From: Phialocephala subalpina
Taxonomy: Eukaryota > Ascomycota > Leotiomycetes > Helotiales > Mollisiaceae
Direction: 5' to 3'
Assembly (NCBI GenBank): GCA_900073065.1
Contig: FJOG01000005.1
Location: 1 to 64,000, forward strand
Length of the DNA: 64,000 bases
Every line of letters starts with the position of its first letter. Within the stretch, counting starts at the first letter, position 1. This document shows, one piece after another, positions 24,673-36,897 of this stretch. A model generated the notes under the pieces. That model searched no databases and was not told the origin of the DNA. It worked only from the letters and a program-made list of their open reading frames with translations. The position numbers and the translations under genes are program-made.

Positions 24673-27600
24673 ACCCTGGCCAAACAATAAAGCAAAATAT
24701 CGAGCCTCCCCCTTACCCTCCTCCCCCCTGGAGCCCATCGTATCACGTATTGCCAACTGCTGCCAACACTCTCCAACTGAAGAAGAAAATATACTTCTTC
24801 CCGGTGCGTGCACCGTCGCCCCTTCCCAAGATGTCAAATCTGTGAGCAATGTTCCCTGTACTATATATATCGTCCTATATTGTTTCGGCCAGTCTGCCCC
24901 TGAGGACCGCTGCGCGATCCAATCTCCAGCTTGGGCCATGGCGACGTTGACCCGGTCCCTGGAACATTTAAACTCCAGCATGTACCGGCTGAGGATATAC
25001 CCAGCAGGGCAGCCCGGGAAGCATTTGAGGGGCTCTGCCGATACCATGCCACGGGCCTGCATCACTTCCAGAACACCATCTTAATTAAGTCTTGCTTTTT
25101 TCCTTCCTTCTCTCCTTTCTTTGCAACTTGCTCTATTTTCATCCTCATGCCTCACACAGTCAGGACATCATCGCGAGTGGTATCCCTAACAGATGCTCTA
25201 GCGATGATGTTTTTAGCTGCTGTGTTTCTGTTTGCTCCCTCACCTACTCAGCTCGCGGAAGAGATCTGCGCCACGCCCTGCATGGGGCATTCGGACCCTC
25301 CAAGCTAGAAAATCGGAACCCTTTTCTCCACGCGTGGCTCGCCATATCATTTCAATTGCATACAGATCATCACGCAAAATGGCAGTTACAGTAACGCTCT
25401 GGACTGGCAAGCGTGATCAGCACTGTCAATCTCAGAAAACCCCTAGCGCTGCGGTCAGATCGCCCCCCCAAGTTTTCTAGCACTTAGTACAACGCTCAGA
25501 TCGAGCCGATGCATCGTTTGAATCAGACTCAGATCTAGGTTAAGCTAACCCGCCGCCAAAACGTTGATGGACTTTCACACTAAGGCACCTCCTCGCCGAA
25601 TGAGGCCGTGCAAGGCTTCATCTCATGAGTATAGGTGACTGACGTCTAAAGAGGTGCCTGTCGTAGAACTTCAATGGGGCTCAGAAACTACAAGAACCGA
25701 ATTAGGGGATCAATATGCACGATAGTGCATTGCCGGAGTCCCAGCCTGAATTCTTGTGACAGCCCTCGTCGACGATACGGAATATGAAGAATCTCGTTAC
25801 TCAAACTTCCTCGTCCATAGCGCTGGATGCGGCTCCCTGCTGTTGCCCATATCCTGTGCAACGCGGGTAAGCTTTCGGTATTCGCCGTTCGTTTTGGTAT
25901 CTAGTTTACAATTACACGATCCCCAATCTCAAATTTGGCATCATATACCTCTGGGCATGCCGAATATTTTGAAAGACAAGCTCATCATGGCCGGAAATGA
26001 TGATAGACTTCAATTGACTGTCCGCAAATCTGTCTTTCCGAAGCTACTCGAAGAATTATAATCTTGCACAAAGTTGTGCGTTGGTACAACATGTTTGGCA
26101 GTCTGCAGGGGTAAGAGATGTTGTGCAGGGACGCTGTGCCCCAAGTCAAGTCGTTGACCCAAATTGGCGGAATCGAGGTCGGCGACTTGAAGATCCATAC
26201 CCCTGGTCCGTGTAACTGATCGATGCGCTTATGTCTCATCGGCTCTCACGAAATCGTTGTCGTGACTCGTGTTCCCCCCCCCCCGTCTGTACTTCAAAGC
26301 TTGGGGATACAACAGGATCTGTATCTCCATCCAGAGTGTGGGTTCAATGCTTGCCAATGCAATTATATTCTCTGTTGCTATTTCTTAATTATTGGCCTGC
26401 CGCAGATGGCTGCTCGAAATCAGGATTCCTCGAGTGGGCATGAAACTCGAGAGCCATGGGTGGTTTTGGGATGAAGTCGTCTCCCTCCGCGAATCAGAGC
26501 CTTGTCGTGCTCAGATCCTTACCTTGTTTCCCATTGCCCTTGCCCTGGTCCTTGCCGTTACTCCCTGTTTTTCTCCCTCATGAGTTTCCTTCCGCGGATC
26601 TTTGAATAATATCGATCGTGACAGGGGCAGGCGAGGAGGATTTGCTGCTCTCCCTGGGATCTGTAGCAAGGATGCTGATGAGCCAGATTAGAGATGGGGA
26701 ACGAGATGAAGCCCCGCCAGAACCCACCATGATGAATGAGGTCACGAGGACGAAGTACTGATTTGAGGTAGTGGTGATCCTGATACCTGCGCACGAAACC
26801 TCCACGCGTTCGAGAAGATCAAAACCACCTGCTCGCGCTCGCAAATTTGATACTTGGGCAATGAGGGTGTCCGGCAGCACTTCCGGGTGCAAGAAGGGAG
26901 ATCTCCGTCGACGAGAGACATCTGGAAATATTGCTTCTTCACCAACGCATGGAATGGAAGTTCCCTTTACCCTTCCAAAGAAGTAAACAAGTCCAGGTGC
27001 TGGCGCCACCGCGCCAATGGGAGTACACAGACAGCGATCAGAAGCCACCGTCGACACAGCGCAATCTTAAAGCCGTTGAAGGAAATCCCTGTGTCGGGTC
27101 TGACTGTTTGACAGGCTCGCCAAAAAAAGCAAAGACGGTTTCCAAGGCGCGACACTTCGTGGTTCCTCAACAATGCACAGCAGCCCCCGATCACAAGGTT
27201 TGATGGGATCTTCCAGTGGTCCGGTTCAAAAGAGAAACGGTGATGTCTGGATCCCAGGCAAGAGGGCGACTGCAGCAGCGGGCGGCGTCCAATTGACTGC
27301 GAGACGGACCACGACGTAACACGACTTTAATTAGCATCATCATGATTCATGTGTGCTCCTGGCAGTTTTCTGACAGATGGAAGGCACAAGATCGTCGAAT
27401 GTTGATACTGTATCGTGGATACTTCATGAGGCTATTCCCATTCGACTAACGAGTGATATTAAGCGTTGACTGCAGTGCGGATAGACTTTGCGCAGATCTC
27501 TTGGTACTTACGCTCTGGTTTGAGTAGTAATTATGATATTGATTGCTTTGGTGCGAAACGGGTCACACGAATCAATTTTCTTCATTATGATCGCCATGAA

Positions 27601-30600
27601 GGATCTTAGATGATCCAATCCACTCGCCCAGCGAGCAATTGCTGGACGTCCAAGGGTTCTAGGGTGTTGAATGCGGAACTGCGGTCTAGCAGCATCCTCA
27701 TTTCTGTCCTGACTTTTCTCCTCTTTCAGGTGCCTCACGATGGTCCGACCCTCTGAGATCTTCCAAAGACGACCCCATCTGCAAGTGTGCGGGTACAGAT
27801 TGGATCACCATGATTTGGAATTCGACTTTCAGGCCTTGTTCCTTGCTGCTTGGCAGGTGCTGTGTCCCGTTGCCTGTCGAAGATCGACTACCAAATAAAT
27901 CGACTCGACTCGAGACCCATCGAGTTCGGCTTCCGCTCAGACTGAAGGCTGCGCTGGCTGGCTCTCAACGTTCACTAGTCGCTGCTGCCACCTGTCACCG
28001 TCTCAGGGTGCTGGAAGCTGCCGAAGCCACTTACTACTTGAAATTCTGTGACTTCTGCCCTCTGCTGCAGGTGTTAAGTCACCCAAGAAAGGGCCAGTCC
28101 ACGTCGTAAAACTCGTACTTGCAAAATCCGGCTGCGTCTGCACCTGCAGTAGAACCTGTTCAGTTAAAGGTTGTAGCGTATGTTAAAGTTCAAACACTCC
28201 CCGGACACCGCCAGGAACAGGCTTCAGCGGCGCAGACTGTACTGAAATGAACATATCAAAGGGGCATCTTTGCAGCCCAGCAAGAACCAGAGGTCCAGAA
28301 TACGCTGATGAAGGCCTGGATTTTCATTGCGTCAATGCGAGACCTTGTGTATGGCCCTTGCACTCGATATGACCTTGTTCATGACTTCAGGTCCCTGGAG
28401 GAAAATCAGCAGCTGTTCCAAGCACCTTCGCAGCCTCACAGAGAAGCAGGCGTCCGTTTCCAATGCAATGTTTTGGCCTCCCCAACGTCCTAATCGGTCG
28501 ATCATCATGTAGGCATTTAATTATTCGCATTCTCCATGCCAACCATATGGGCTCTGAGAGCCTGTCAGCGACCTTTCTGCGAGTGCCAGCTTCCAATATC
28601 AATCAATTCCGTCCCAAAACGACCAGAATTTCAGCGCTCGATAGATTTGTGGGGTCAGGAATCGAACAAGGATATAAGCTATTCTTAGAGCCAGAGGCGC
28701 TGGAGAAACGGGAGAGGTCCAAAGTATTGGGTGGCCCTTGAACGATATCAAGCCGCAATAAGTTGCGCGACGACCTTTTGCAGCTGTATCAGATTTTGAT
28801 CCCCATAGTTGGGCTGATATACCTCCAATCATGAACACGCCTCAGGACGAACACTGCATCGAGCTGCATATCGCGGTAAATGCTCCAGCGTGGCAACAAA
28901 TCCGACGCATTGGTTTATCACGGCTGCGGGTTGGTTGTTTTCATTATCTCCGTCGGTCGATGAGGATTTTGAGAGATCGCAACAGTGCGCAGTGCACGAA
29001 GCAAAGCAAAGCACACCACCACCCCAGCCACGCATCCATGTCGAATGTTGACCACTTTGCCCTAATTGGCGATACTTGACGATATTTGACGATTTCCAGC
29101 GAGCTTCTGGCTTGTGGCTTGCGCAACCCAGAGTTTCATGCGGGCTCATCCGCTTGCTGGGTCGCCAACCCAGCTGAGAATGAACCAAAAAGAGTCATGA
29201 TAATCAGATGGGTGGATATAGATGGATATAATTATGTCCATCCCTCGTCGAGCGTCAACTGCATCACCAGGTTCGGATTCTTGCTGCGCCTCGTCTCGTC
29301 GTACTTTCGGTGTACAGCGGTATGCAGTCTCCTTTTGTCGCGAAAAGGCTCAAGAAGAGGCAATGATCTTCGACGTGCACCGGGCTCTCGTTCCTAATCG
29401 ATAGCGGGCCGTTTACTTTGGGTGAGCCACGTCGGAAGTGTAGCCAAAACGAGTCAAGGCAAGGAGACTGATCTGCGGATTTTCCTTCCCATCCTTCTCG
29501 CGAATCTCTGAAAAACGGTCGCCAACCTCGCCAAGCTGCTGAAGCTTGAAAGCTCCTTTTGCCATGCGCCGTGAGCTCCGGGGAGTAAAACGTAGCGAAC
29601 CAGCAGATAGCTCCACTTTCACTTCAACGCCCATGTTCCAGCCTTCACCTGACGGCAGTAGTCGCACCAATGACCAGATGAATACTGGAAGTGTAATCAA
29701 ACAAACCTTTTAGCCTTTGATAATTGCACACCAATGCTCTGTTCTAACCCCTTCCGTGCGGTATATTTCGCATACACCCCGTGGACGTGAAGGCGGCTTT
29801 CCACTTCAACCCAGACCACAACTTTTTCTCTAATAAAGAGCGTACGGCTGCTCCCGGGATATTGGAACTGTCACTCCAGAAATCCCCGCGATTGGCCAAA
29901 TTACGAGGATATCGTCGCACACTAAACCCTACGCCAGTACGACAGTAGTACAGTACCGTACTACCGAGAGCCTCAACGATGTTCAAAAGAGTGTTGAAGG
30001 GACATAGTTACATAGGAGCTAGCATACGCTCCAGCGGAGTGCTTCTATGTGAAGAGATGATCTTGTGGTAGGAGAGATGTGAACGATGGAGGCTGTCTCA
30101 AGTTTCCCACAACACTTGCGAATACGAGCCCATGCACGCAACAGAAGGATGACCGAGTCTGCTGAGGATGGGTATTTGCCACAAAGACGTGCTCTCAGCC
30201 TCGTCTACGTCGTGGCTGGGAGCCTTTCGTGGCGACCTTTTGTGCTGCGCTGAATGAGATCTCGGTGTCGACGTCTTGATCATTTAAAAGAAAGAGTCTC
30301 ACTTTGTTGGGACATGGCGCTTGCGCTGTCTTAAGAGTACTTCCATTGCCCGCAATCTCTGATAAAATCATTCAACCTGAGACTATCAAGCAAACGTGTT
30401 TCCCTGCCTCCTGTCATGCATCATCACGGTGAGCGACTGTTGGCATGGGCCTTCAGATCTTCACCATTGCTACCGCATCAAGCACCCGATCGTCGACTGA
30501 TGTGAGACCTGTTCAATCATATACACCAAGACATTGTGGTTCCCTCTCTTTCGCTACAACTACATGCAGGCCAATCCAACTGTAGCTCAGCTTTGAGACG

Positions 30601-30989
30601 GAATACTTTCGAGGAAGTACACTGAAAGTTCCTGAAACTTGGGCTTCCTGTAGCCGTTGGGATCTTATCTCGCCAGCTCAATCGTTCCCGATGCGTGTCT
30701 CTGCACTGACAGCAACGATTGGACAAAGGACAGCGGATTCAACCACACCCAAAGTCATCAACGGCTTTTCCGGCCAAGTAGAGCCTCCCGCGTCCCCGAA
30801 AAGAAACAAACTAGCCCATCCGGGAACCACAACTAATTGCCGAGTGTGCCTCTGTCTCTGACCTCGTTCATGACAGCCAACAGATGCGCTCGAGCAACCA
30901 TGGCTACGAAAACACCTCCTCAATCAATCCTCGATCTGTGGCCGGTGCTTTCCGAATTGTCCACGTAGCGATGCACCTTCAGCCATCCC
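24673..30989. other. 6.3-kb interval without recognisable genes
   Basis: Six-frame reading shows only short frames with no known domain, and none could be linked by plausible splice sites. A run of thirteen C's sits near 26273-26286. A short inverted repeat (AGGCACCTC / GAGGTGCCT) flanks about 60 bases near 25583-25660. Non-coding transcripts cannot be excluded. Confidence 0.45.
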
Positions 30990-31733
30990 TCACAACCTCG
31001 GTCTCTCAAGTCCCGCTTTGGGAACTGCCACAGCAAGCTGAGCTCGTCCCCTCTCGCGGGCCGCTGCCTCTTGACAATCTTCAATACCCACACCGTTAGC
31101 GAATTGCACCACCACAAAGTCGATCGGCCTCTCGCCAACGACAACCATTGGCGCATGCCAGGTCCCCGCTCCGTAGGTGACAGCCTGAGATCCATTCGCC
31201 ATGAAGGCTCTGATCCTCCTTGGGTCTGGAAGACCTCGTCCCGGCAGAGATGCTCCGTCGACTGTGAGAGGAGGAACGGGCAAGTTTGCGTCGGCTGGGG
31301 AGGGTGGCAGACTTGTTGTAACAATTACGAGATACCGGGCTCGTTGTGCTTCGAGTGGAGAGAGCCCGAGTGGGATGAACGTCTGTGTCGTGTATGGATG
31401 CCGCTCCAGAACCTCGATGGGAAACAAGCCTTCCATACGTGGACTCTGGCCAGGAAGAAGAGTTCGAGGAGCGCAGACAAACATATTCATGACCGCCTTG
31501 CTAGGCTTCTTGCTGGGAGCGGAAGCATAATAGTCCTTCATGTGGGTGACGTCCAAATACTTTAGAGCGCTGCCCTGATTCGCTTGGACCGCATTGGGGG
31601 GCAGTTCGGTGATGCTTCTCGTTGGAATAAGAGATGGTGCTGGATTTTCGATGACAGTACCGAAGTCAGAAAATGACGATTCGCAGAGAAGTTGCGGCTC
31701 AAGGACTACTACTCCTTCCGTGGATTCGCCCAT
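30990..31733 (-). CDS. Ureidoglycolate lyase (AllA / DAL3 family)
   Basis: Single exon, 247 residues. Diagnostic stretches are ERHPYTTQTFIPLG, RYLVIVTTSLPP, RIRAFMANGSQAVTYGAGTWHAPMVVVGE and FVVVQFANGVGIEDCQE, which form the cupin-like core of ureidoglycolate lyase. The enzyme splits ureidoglycolate to glyoxylate and urea, the last step of the allantoin branch of purine catabolism, so it serves nitrogen scavenging. The N-terminal 90 residues include a less conserved segment. No other allantoin gene is adjacent, so it is not clustered here. The C-terminal end after EDCQE is long but in frame. Confidence 0.9.
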   Translation of the reverse strand: MGESTEGVVVLEPQLLCESSFSDFGTVIENPAPSLIPTRSITELPPNAVQANQGSALKYLDVTHMKDYYASAPSKKPSKAVMNMFVCAPRTLLPGQSPRMEGLFPIEVLERHPYTTQTFIPLGLSPLEAQRARYLVIVTTSLPPSPADANLPVPPLTVDGASLPGRGLPDPRRIRAFMANGSQAVTYGAGTWHAPMVVVGERPIDFVVVQFANGVGIEDCQEAAARERGRAQLAVAVPKAGLERPRL

Positions 31734-32587
31734 GTCTCATGAGGAATCTCAAAGTGCACTGTTCAGCACGTTTTGAATTTCGCGGGGCTGGATATCAGAC
31801 GCGTGCATTCTTCGCGTAGTGCAGCCTCAAATCTCGAAAAGTGGGAGAGTCGCTGCACGGACCACAAATGTCACATGATACCCCTGGCTTCCCACCTTGG
31901 TAGTCTCTACTACCAAGAGAGTGGACATTACATTCGGTCAGTACATCACAGATGCATACAGCGGCCAATATATCTTTAGCATTTCGAAGGCGACTCCAAC
32001 TTCTTACCATTGTGCCCAACCCAAATTCACCTCAAACCAAGCAGCGCCCCTTGAGGGTCGCCAATCGACACAGCCAGCGGAGAGCAACTCAATACGAACT
32101 CTAAGAGCTTGACCATCTATAGGAGGTAAACAAGATATCTCAGAGAGTTCAGATCTCTTGCAAGTGGCAAGGAACCTTGTTGCTTCTCTGTTTCCGCAGC
32201 GTCGCTTTCCATCGAATTCACTTCTCGACTCTCCTCCTATTATCGTTCAAATTAAGCGAGGGGGCAAGTCTAACACAACGACAATACCAAGCACTTACTT
32301 TCCACAACTTCTATGCAAACGAATTTTTCGCAGCACCTCACAATGGCAGCAACAGAATGCAGAGAACGCAGAACGGTAACATATTCCACAATGGCAAGCA
32401 AAAAAATATATACTCCCGCGAAGTTTCGCACAAACTGTTCTTTCCTTCCTCGCAATTACAACTTCTACAGACTTGCCCCATATCAACTACGCAACCCTGT
32501 TACATCTCTTGAGCTCTTGTAAAGCTTCATACTTCATTCAATTCGATTCAATCCTCTTTGCTACAGGACTCTGTCTGTTCTGCCAAG
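31734..32587. other. Shared upstream region of two divergent genes
   Basis: About 850 bp separates the divergently transcribed ureidoglycolate lyase (minus) and SANT-like gene (plus). No gene is supported. The last 200 bases on the plus strand are pyrimidine-rich, as is usual before fungal start codons. Confidence 0.45.
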
Positions 32588-34310
32588 ATGTCGCCTGGCT
32601 TTCTTGGTCTGCACTCTACGGCTGGTCCGTTCGATCGTGCAGTTTCAATCCGCGAGTCCGATTTGTGAGTTATTCATTCCCTCCTGCTAGCTCCTGTCCT
32701 ATGTTGCCTTCTATCTCTCGCTGTCTGCGGAAACATGATCGCTGACTTGTTGAAGTGGGCGACGACTCGATGATTTCCTCTGGGCTTCTGCTTCAAATGA
32801 GGATCAAGACTACCGAAAGCTTTTCAAATTGGAAGGCTGCGATCGTCTCTATAACGGTTTCGAGTCTCCTGCGTATGCCGGTCCTTCCCTTATCAAAGAG
32901 GCAGCCGCACGAATTCAGCGATGGGCCAGCTACCCAGACAAGCCCCCGAAGCCAAAGAGCATCCACCGTCATCAAGCCCAAGCCGCCCCTCCTGCGTGGA
33001 CCCTCACCCCCCCTTCATTGATGTTCGACCTACCCCCGGAGCGAGACGACCTCTCACAAGCTTTAGACTACTACATGACAGGCCGCATGTCCTTCAAGGA
33101 TTATGGCAGCATCAAAAAGACATGGTGGAGAGCCAATCCACCTGCTCTGTTCGATTGCTGGAGCAAACCCACTTTGAAGAGATCTCGAAATGAATACAAC
33201 TCTGATACTGACGGCCAACGACAAGCTACGAGGCAACGAGTCGCTTCGCCGTCTGCATCGACCGCTGACCAACCTGGTTCTCCAACTCAATCCGGCTCTT
33301 CCACTCAGCTCGGCTCTCCAATTCAACCCGATTCTCCAATCAATACACTCTATGCTCGACCTATACCAGTACCACGACGCACTGGAGGAAAGACGAGCCA
33401 AGACAAGTCTGCACCATTCCCACAACTTGCCGAGTCCGTGCATCAACACCAAGTCTTCTACACACCTGCACCATCTCACCCACCGCATCAAGGCGGAAAG
33501 GGACTTCCACAGTATCGCGGAGCTAAGTCGGGGCAACCTTTGTCTTTTGGTGACGACGACGACGAAGACGACAACGAAGACGACAACGAAGACGACAACG
33601 AAGACGACAACGAAGACGACAACGAAGACGACAACGAAGACGACAACGAAGACGACAACGAAGACGACAACGAAGACGACGCCTATATTGAAGCCGATTA
33701 CGAAGCCTATGATGAAGCCGATCATGAAGCCGATCCAGATGATGAAGACTCAAATGGCGAAGACGACAGTGATGAAGATGATGATACTCCCCCACCACCT
33801 CCCTCGTCGAAGCGTGCCAGACAACCTAAAGCACAACCCAAAGCTGCAAAGCCAGAGGTCGCAAAGCCAAAAGTCGCAAAGAAAAGGGCCGAGAATGGTA
33901 GAAAGGGAGCATGGACTAACGACGAGTATCAAACCCTCTACGAGACCCTTAAGTCTTTCCAGGAACACGAGAATGCCATCGGGAAGACTAAGGACACTAG
34001 GTTGAAAGACGAGCCCCTTTGGCAAGAGATGGAGAGGAGAATCGCTCGCCACCCAACCCAACCTGTGCACCGGACCTCTGGAGCCTGCAAGAACTTCTGG
34101 AGCCGCCACGGGAGAGTCAGAGATAAATGGGACGAAAAGTTGGGTGGATACAACCCCAATGCCAAGGGTACCTCTGTCCAGAAGCCGAAGTCCAAGGGAG
34201 AGTCATCCAAGCAGAAGGGAGAGTCGTCTAAGAAGAAGAAGTCAGCCCAAAGGAAGCAGGAGGAGTATGACGAGGACGAGGAAGACGCAGAATACCAGGT
34301 TGACGAGTAG
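32588..34310 (+). CDS. Acidic nuclear-type protein with a SANT/Myb-like domain
   Basis: Exons 32588-32664 and 32756-34310 give 543 residues. The N-terminal 100 residues contain a conserved-looking block (LDDFLWASASNEDQDYRKLFKLEG...IQRWASYPDKP). A very acidic region at about 270-350 holds nine perfect NEDD units from a 12-bp repeat. It is followed by PPPPSSKRARQPKAQPKAAKP-type basic stretches. From about 390 comes RKGAWTNDEYQTLYETLKSF...EMERRIARHP..RTSGACKNFWSRHGRVRDKWDEKLGG, a trihelix/SANT-like DNA-binding-type fold. The C-terminus is Lys/Ser- then Asp/Glu-rich. I do not recognise a named ortholog; a chromatin or transcription role is inference. Confidence 0.82.
33573..33680 (+). repeat. Nine perfect 12-bp coding repeats (NEDD)
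   Basis: The unit AACGAAGACGAC occurs nine times without a single change, encoding nine Asn-Glu-Asp-Asp tetrads. Lack of synonymous differences points to recent slippage or expansion. The strong strand bias keeps other frames open too, giving Thr/Lys and Val-rich shadow frames. Confidence 0.93.
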
Positions 34311-35471
34311 GCATCGAAGAGCGGAGGATTGAGAATTGGTCTTGTGTGTCATATGCGGTTGTGTCGCTGGGGTATTTTCTTCCTTTGATTTCTCTTTCCT
34401 TTTCCTTTTCCTCTTCAAAATTGTTTCCTGTCACTTGACGCTCATGGAGCTTGAAAATCGGGGGCTAGTTTTCTTACGGTTCTGCGTCGTTTTTCATGAA
34501 CTGACATCTGCTACTCCTGAGGCCTTCACACAGGGACTGGTTCTCTTATGTTTCCGCATTATTCTCCTCGAATTGACACTTGCTACTCATGGAGTTTAAG
34601 CATAAGGGTTGGTTTTCTTACGGTGCTGCATCATTCTCTCTGAATGAAGATGCCCTTTATACATCGGCATGTAACCTAGAGTTGCTCACATACATTTCCT
34701 TTCTTCAGACTTTGTAACATAGACTTCTTAGAAGGCTTACGATACAAGAATACTAGAATAATGATACGAAATGAGACATGAATCCACTGAAACATGATCG
34801 AAATGTGAAATGTAAGATGCTGTCTCAATGTAGGAAACTGTACAGGAGGTTGCTCACCTTGTCACTCTCCGGATTCACCTCACGCCCGTGCTCTACCTAC
34901 GACGTTACACTGGGTTCTTTTCCAGAAGTCTCAAGGTCAAAGGATTCACAGTAAGGGGTAGAGGAAGAAGGGGACCGTGAGGGTGGACGTAGGTATGCCC
35001 GTGGCCCGTTGGGCTGAGCCTCGCCAACAACGTAGTATTTTAAAGTGGATCAGCATTGTAAAATCTGGCAGTGATTGGCTCCACGTCCACATCCAACTTT
35101 CCATTCAGCCTCACCACCAGCTCCAACATCTTTGAGGGGACACGAGACTGGCATTGACGACATGAATACCGTACCATTTATTTGACGCTATCTCAACTTC
35201 ACCAACCTAGGCCGACCCTCCTACAATTTCCGACTCACGCGAACGACACTACCTCTGAATTCGGAGTCCTTTTACTCAAGCCCTTCGCCCATACTGAAGT
35301 TCATATCGGGCTGCCAAAGCCTTCCGCAACCTCCTCAGGTCTATCTCGACCTCTACCCGTAGATCTCGGGTTCTTCAAATCCTCGGCAGCCTCTTCTCAA
35401 CCTGATCTCTACATACAAACTATTTCTGTTGCTGTTCAGCACGCGCCATCTTACCTTACCTTCCACTCGTA
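34311..35471. other. Intergenic region with a three-copy degenerate repeat
   Basis: Non-coding 1.16 kb between two plus-strand genes. The first 330 bases hold three diverged tandem units (34435-34644). The last 300 bases are the promoter and leader of the NCBP3-like gene. Confidence 0.5.
34435..34644 (+). repeat. Three diverged tandem units of about 70 bp
   Basis: Units at 34435-34500, 34501-34572 and 34573-34644 share the order TTGAC/CTGAC, ACTCATGGAG or similar, GGG-TGGTTTTCTTACGGT or similar, a GC-TCATT core and a closing CTGAA/TGAA. Units one and three are most alike; unit two is more mutated. They lie just after a stop codon, so they may be in its 3' UTR. Confidence 0.65.
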
Positions 35472-36897
35472 ATGGCGACCGACATGGACATCGAGATGGA
35501 TATAGACATCGGGTTGACGGAGGGAGATCTTATGATTCCTGAGGTTGAGATCATTCCAGACTCAGACGCAGTGGTAAGCTCTCGGTTTACCTCTGATCTT
35601 GAGAGCGTAGCTGATCTTTTCATAGCAGGCTAGCCAACAAGATCCGACCCCAATCCTCAGCCATCCCAATGATACCTCCGAACCTGATTCCCTTGAGCCG
35701 GCTCCTGAGAAGGTCCATCTACGCGGCCTCGACAACCTTACCACCAAGGATATCAGAGCCTTTGCTTCCGAGTACTACGAAGGACACAACCCTCTACACG
35801 TCGAATGGATTGATGATACCTCGGCGAACTTAATCTACGAAACTGCAGAATTTGCACAAGAGGCATTGCTTGCATTTGCTTCGATGGAAGTTGCAGATGT
35901 TACTCAGATCCCAACCTTACAGACCCTGCCCGCCAAGTCGTTCCCTTCTCACCCAGATACGAATCTTCAAGTCAGACTAGCTGTTGTCGGGGACCGAAAG
36001 CAGGCAGGTGCTCGTGAGCGAAGTCGATTCTACCTCTTCAACCCAGAATATGATCCAGCAGAGCGTCGAAAGCGAGGCGGTGGTTACAGAGGGGGAAGCC
36101 GCAAATACAGAGACCGTGAGGATGGCGGATACCGCAGTCAACGTTACGATGACCGTGAACAACGAAAGCGGGAGCTAGAGTCAGACTTTGATGTCTCACT
36201 ATACGACGACGACGAAGGCGCCATTGCAAAGCGAACTGATCGGCGTCATACTCGTCAAGATTCGTCATCTGGGGGTGATTCTGGAGACAGAGGTCAACGT
36301 CGCGTACGATCTCACCATGATAGGGAGCTCTTCCCCGAACGTGATCACAGAAGCAGTGGTAGATTGCGAGATCGAAGTGCTTCACCAGCTCGAGAAACCG
36401 ATGTCGACCGAGATGCGGCTAGGATGAGGAGACGGGATGCGGCAGCTCAAGAGAATCGCCAGAAAGCACAGTCAATCAAGGCGAGGCTCAGAGAGGCTCA
36501 GAACACCAAAGAGTTGTTCCCACAGAAGACGAGCATCTCTCACCGTCGCTCTGGTGCTTTCGATGCAGCTGATGAAACCGCCGACCTGTTCGCCAACAGA
36601 ATGCCGGTACCATTTACAGACGGCAGTTCAGATTCGCGACCTACGAAGGGAGGTTCATTGGCTTCTAGGATTACAAGAAGAGATTCGAACAGCGACATTG
36701 GTTTCAGTATTCGCGGGGCTGCTAAGGCTGTACCTGCTACCACGAGCTTCAGCATTAAGGGGGCGGCATCAGGCGGTGCGCGTGTGAAGGAGCTTTTCCC
36801 ATCTACTTTCGGAGACAATGCTGGAAAGGAGCTATTCTCGGAGGCACTAGAAGGCAGAGGGAAGAGGAGACAGAAGGCGGAGGACTTATTTTATTAG
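35472..36897 (+). CDS. NCBP3-like nuclear cap-binding protein
   Basis: Exons 35472-35573 and 35629-36897 give 456 residues. An acidic N-terminus (MATDMDMEMDIDI) leads to VHLRGLDNLTTKDIRAFASEYY...PLHVEWIDDTSANLIYETAEFAQEALLAF at about 62-120, the RRM-like core of the NCBP3 family, then an Arg/Gly/Asp-rich tail. Animal NCBP3 binds the m7G cap with NCBP1 and aids mRNA export; the fungal role is inferred. The acceptor TAGCAG at 35623-35628 is a NAGNAG tandem site, so a one-Gln isoform is possible. The tail repeats a short motif: RELFPERD, KELFPQK, KELFPST, KELFSEA, plus DLF near the C-terminus. Confidence 0.85.

Noticed and set aside
25583..25660. AGGCACCTC / GAGGTGCCT inverted repeat as a MITE
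   Set aside because: Arms are only nine bases, no target duplication is visible and no second copy was found.
28650..28680. tRNA B-box-like sequence on the minus strand
   Set aside because: The flanking bases do not form a T-arm stem and no A box or acceptor stem is present.
33063..33725. Long minus-strand frame rich in Val/Phe opposite the NEDD repeat
   Set aside because: It is a shadow of the 12-bp repeat, whose reverse complement has no stop in several frames; the plus frame splices correctly and has a recognisable domain.
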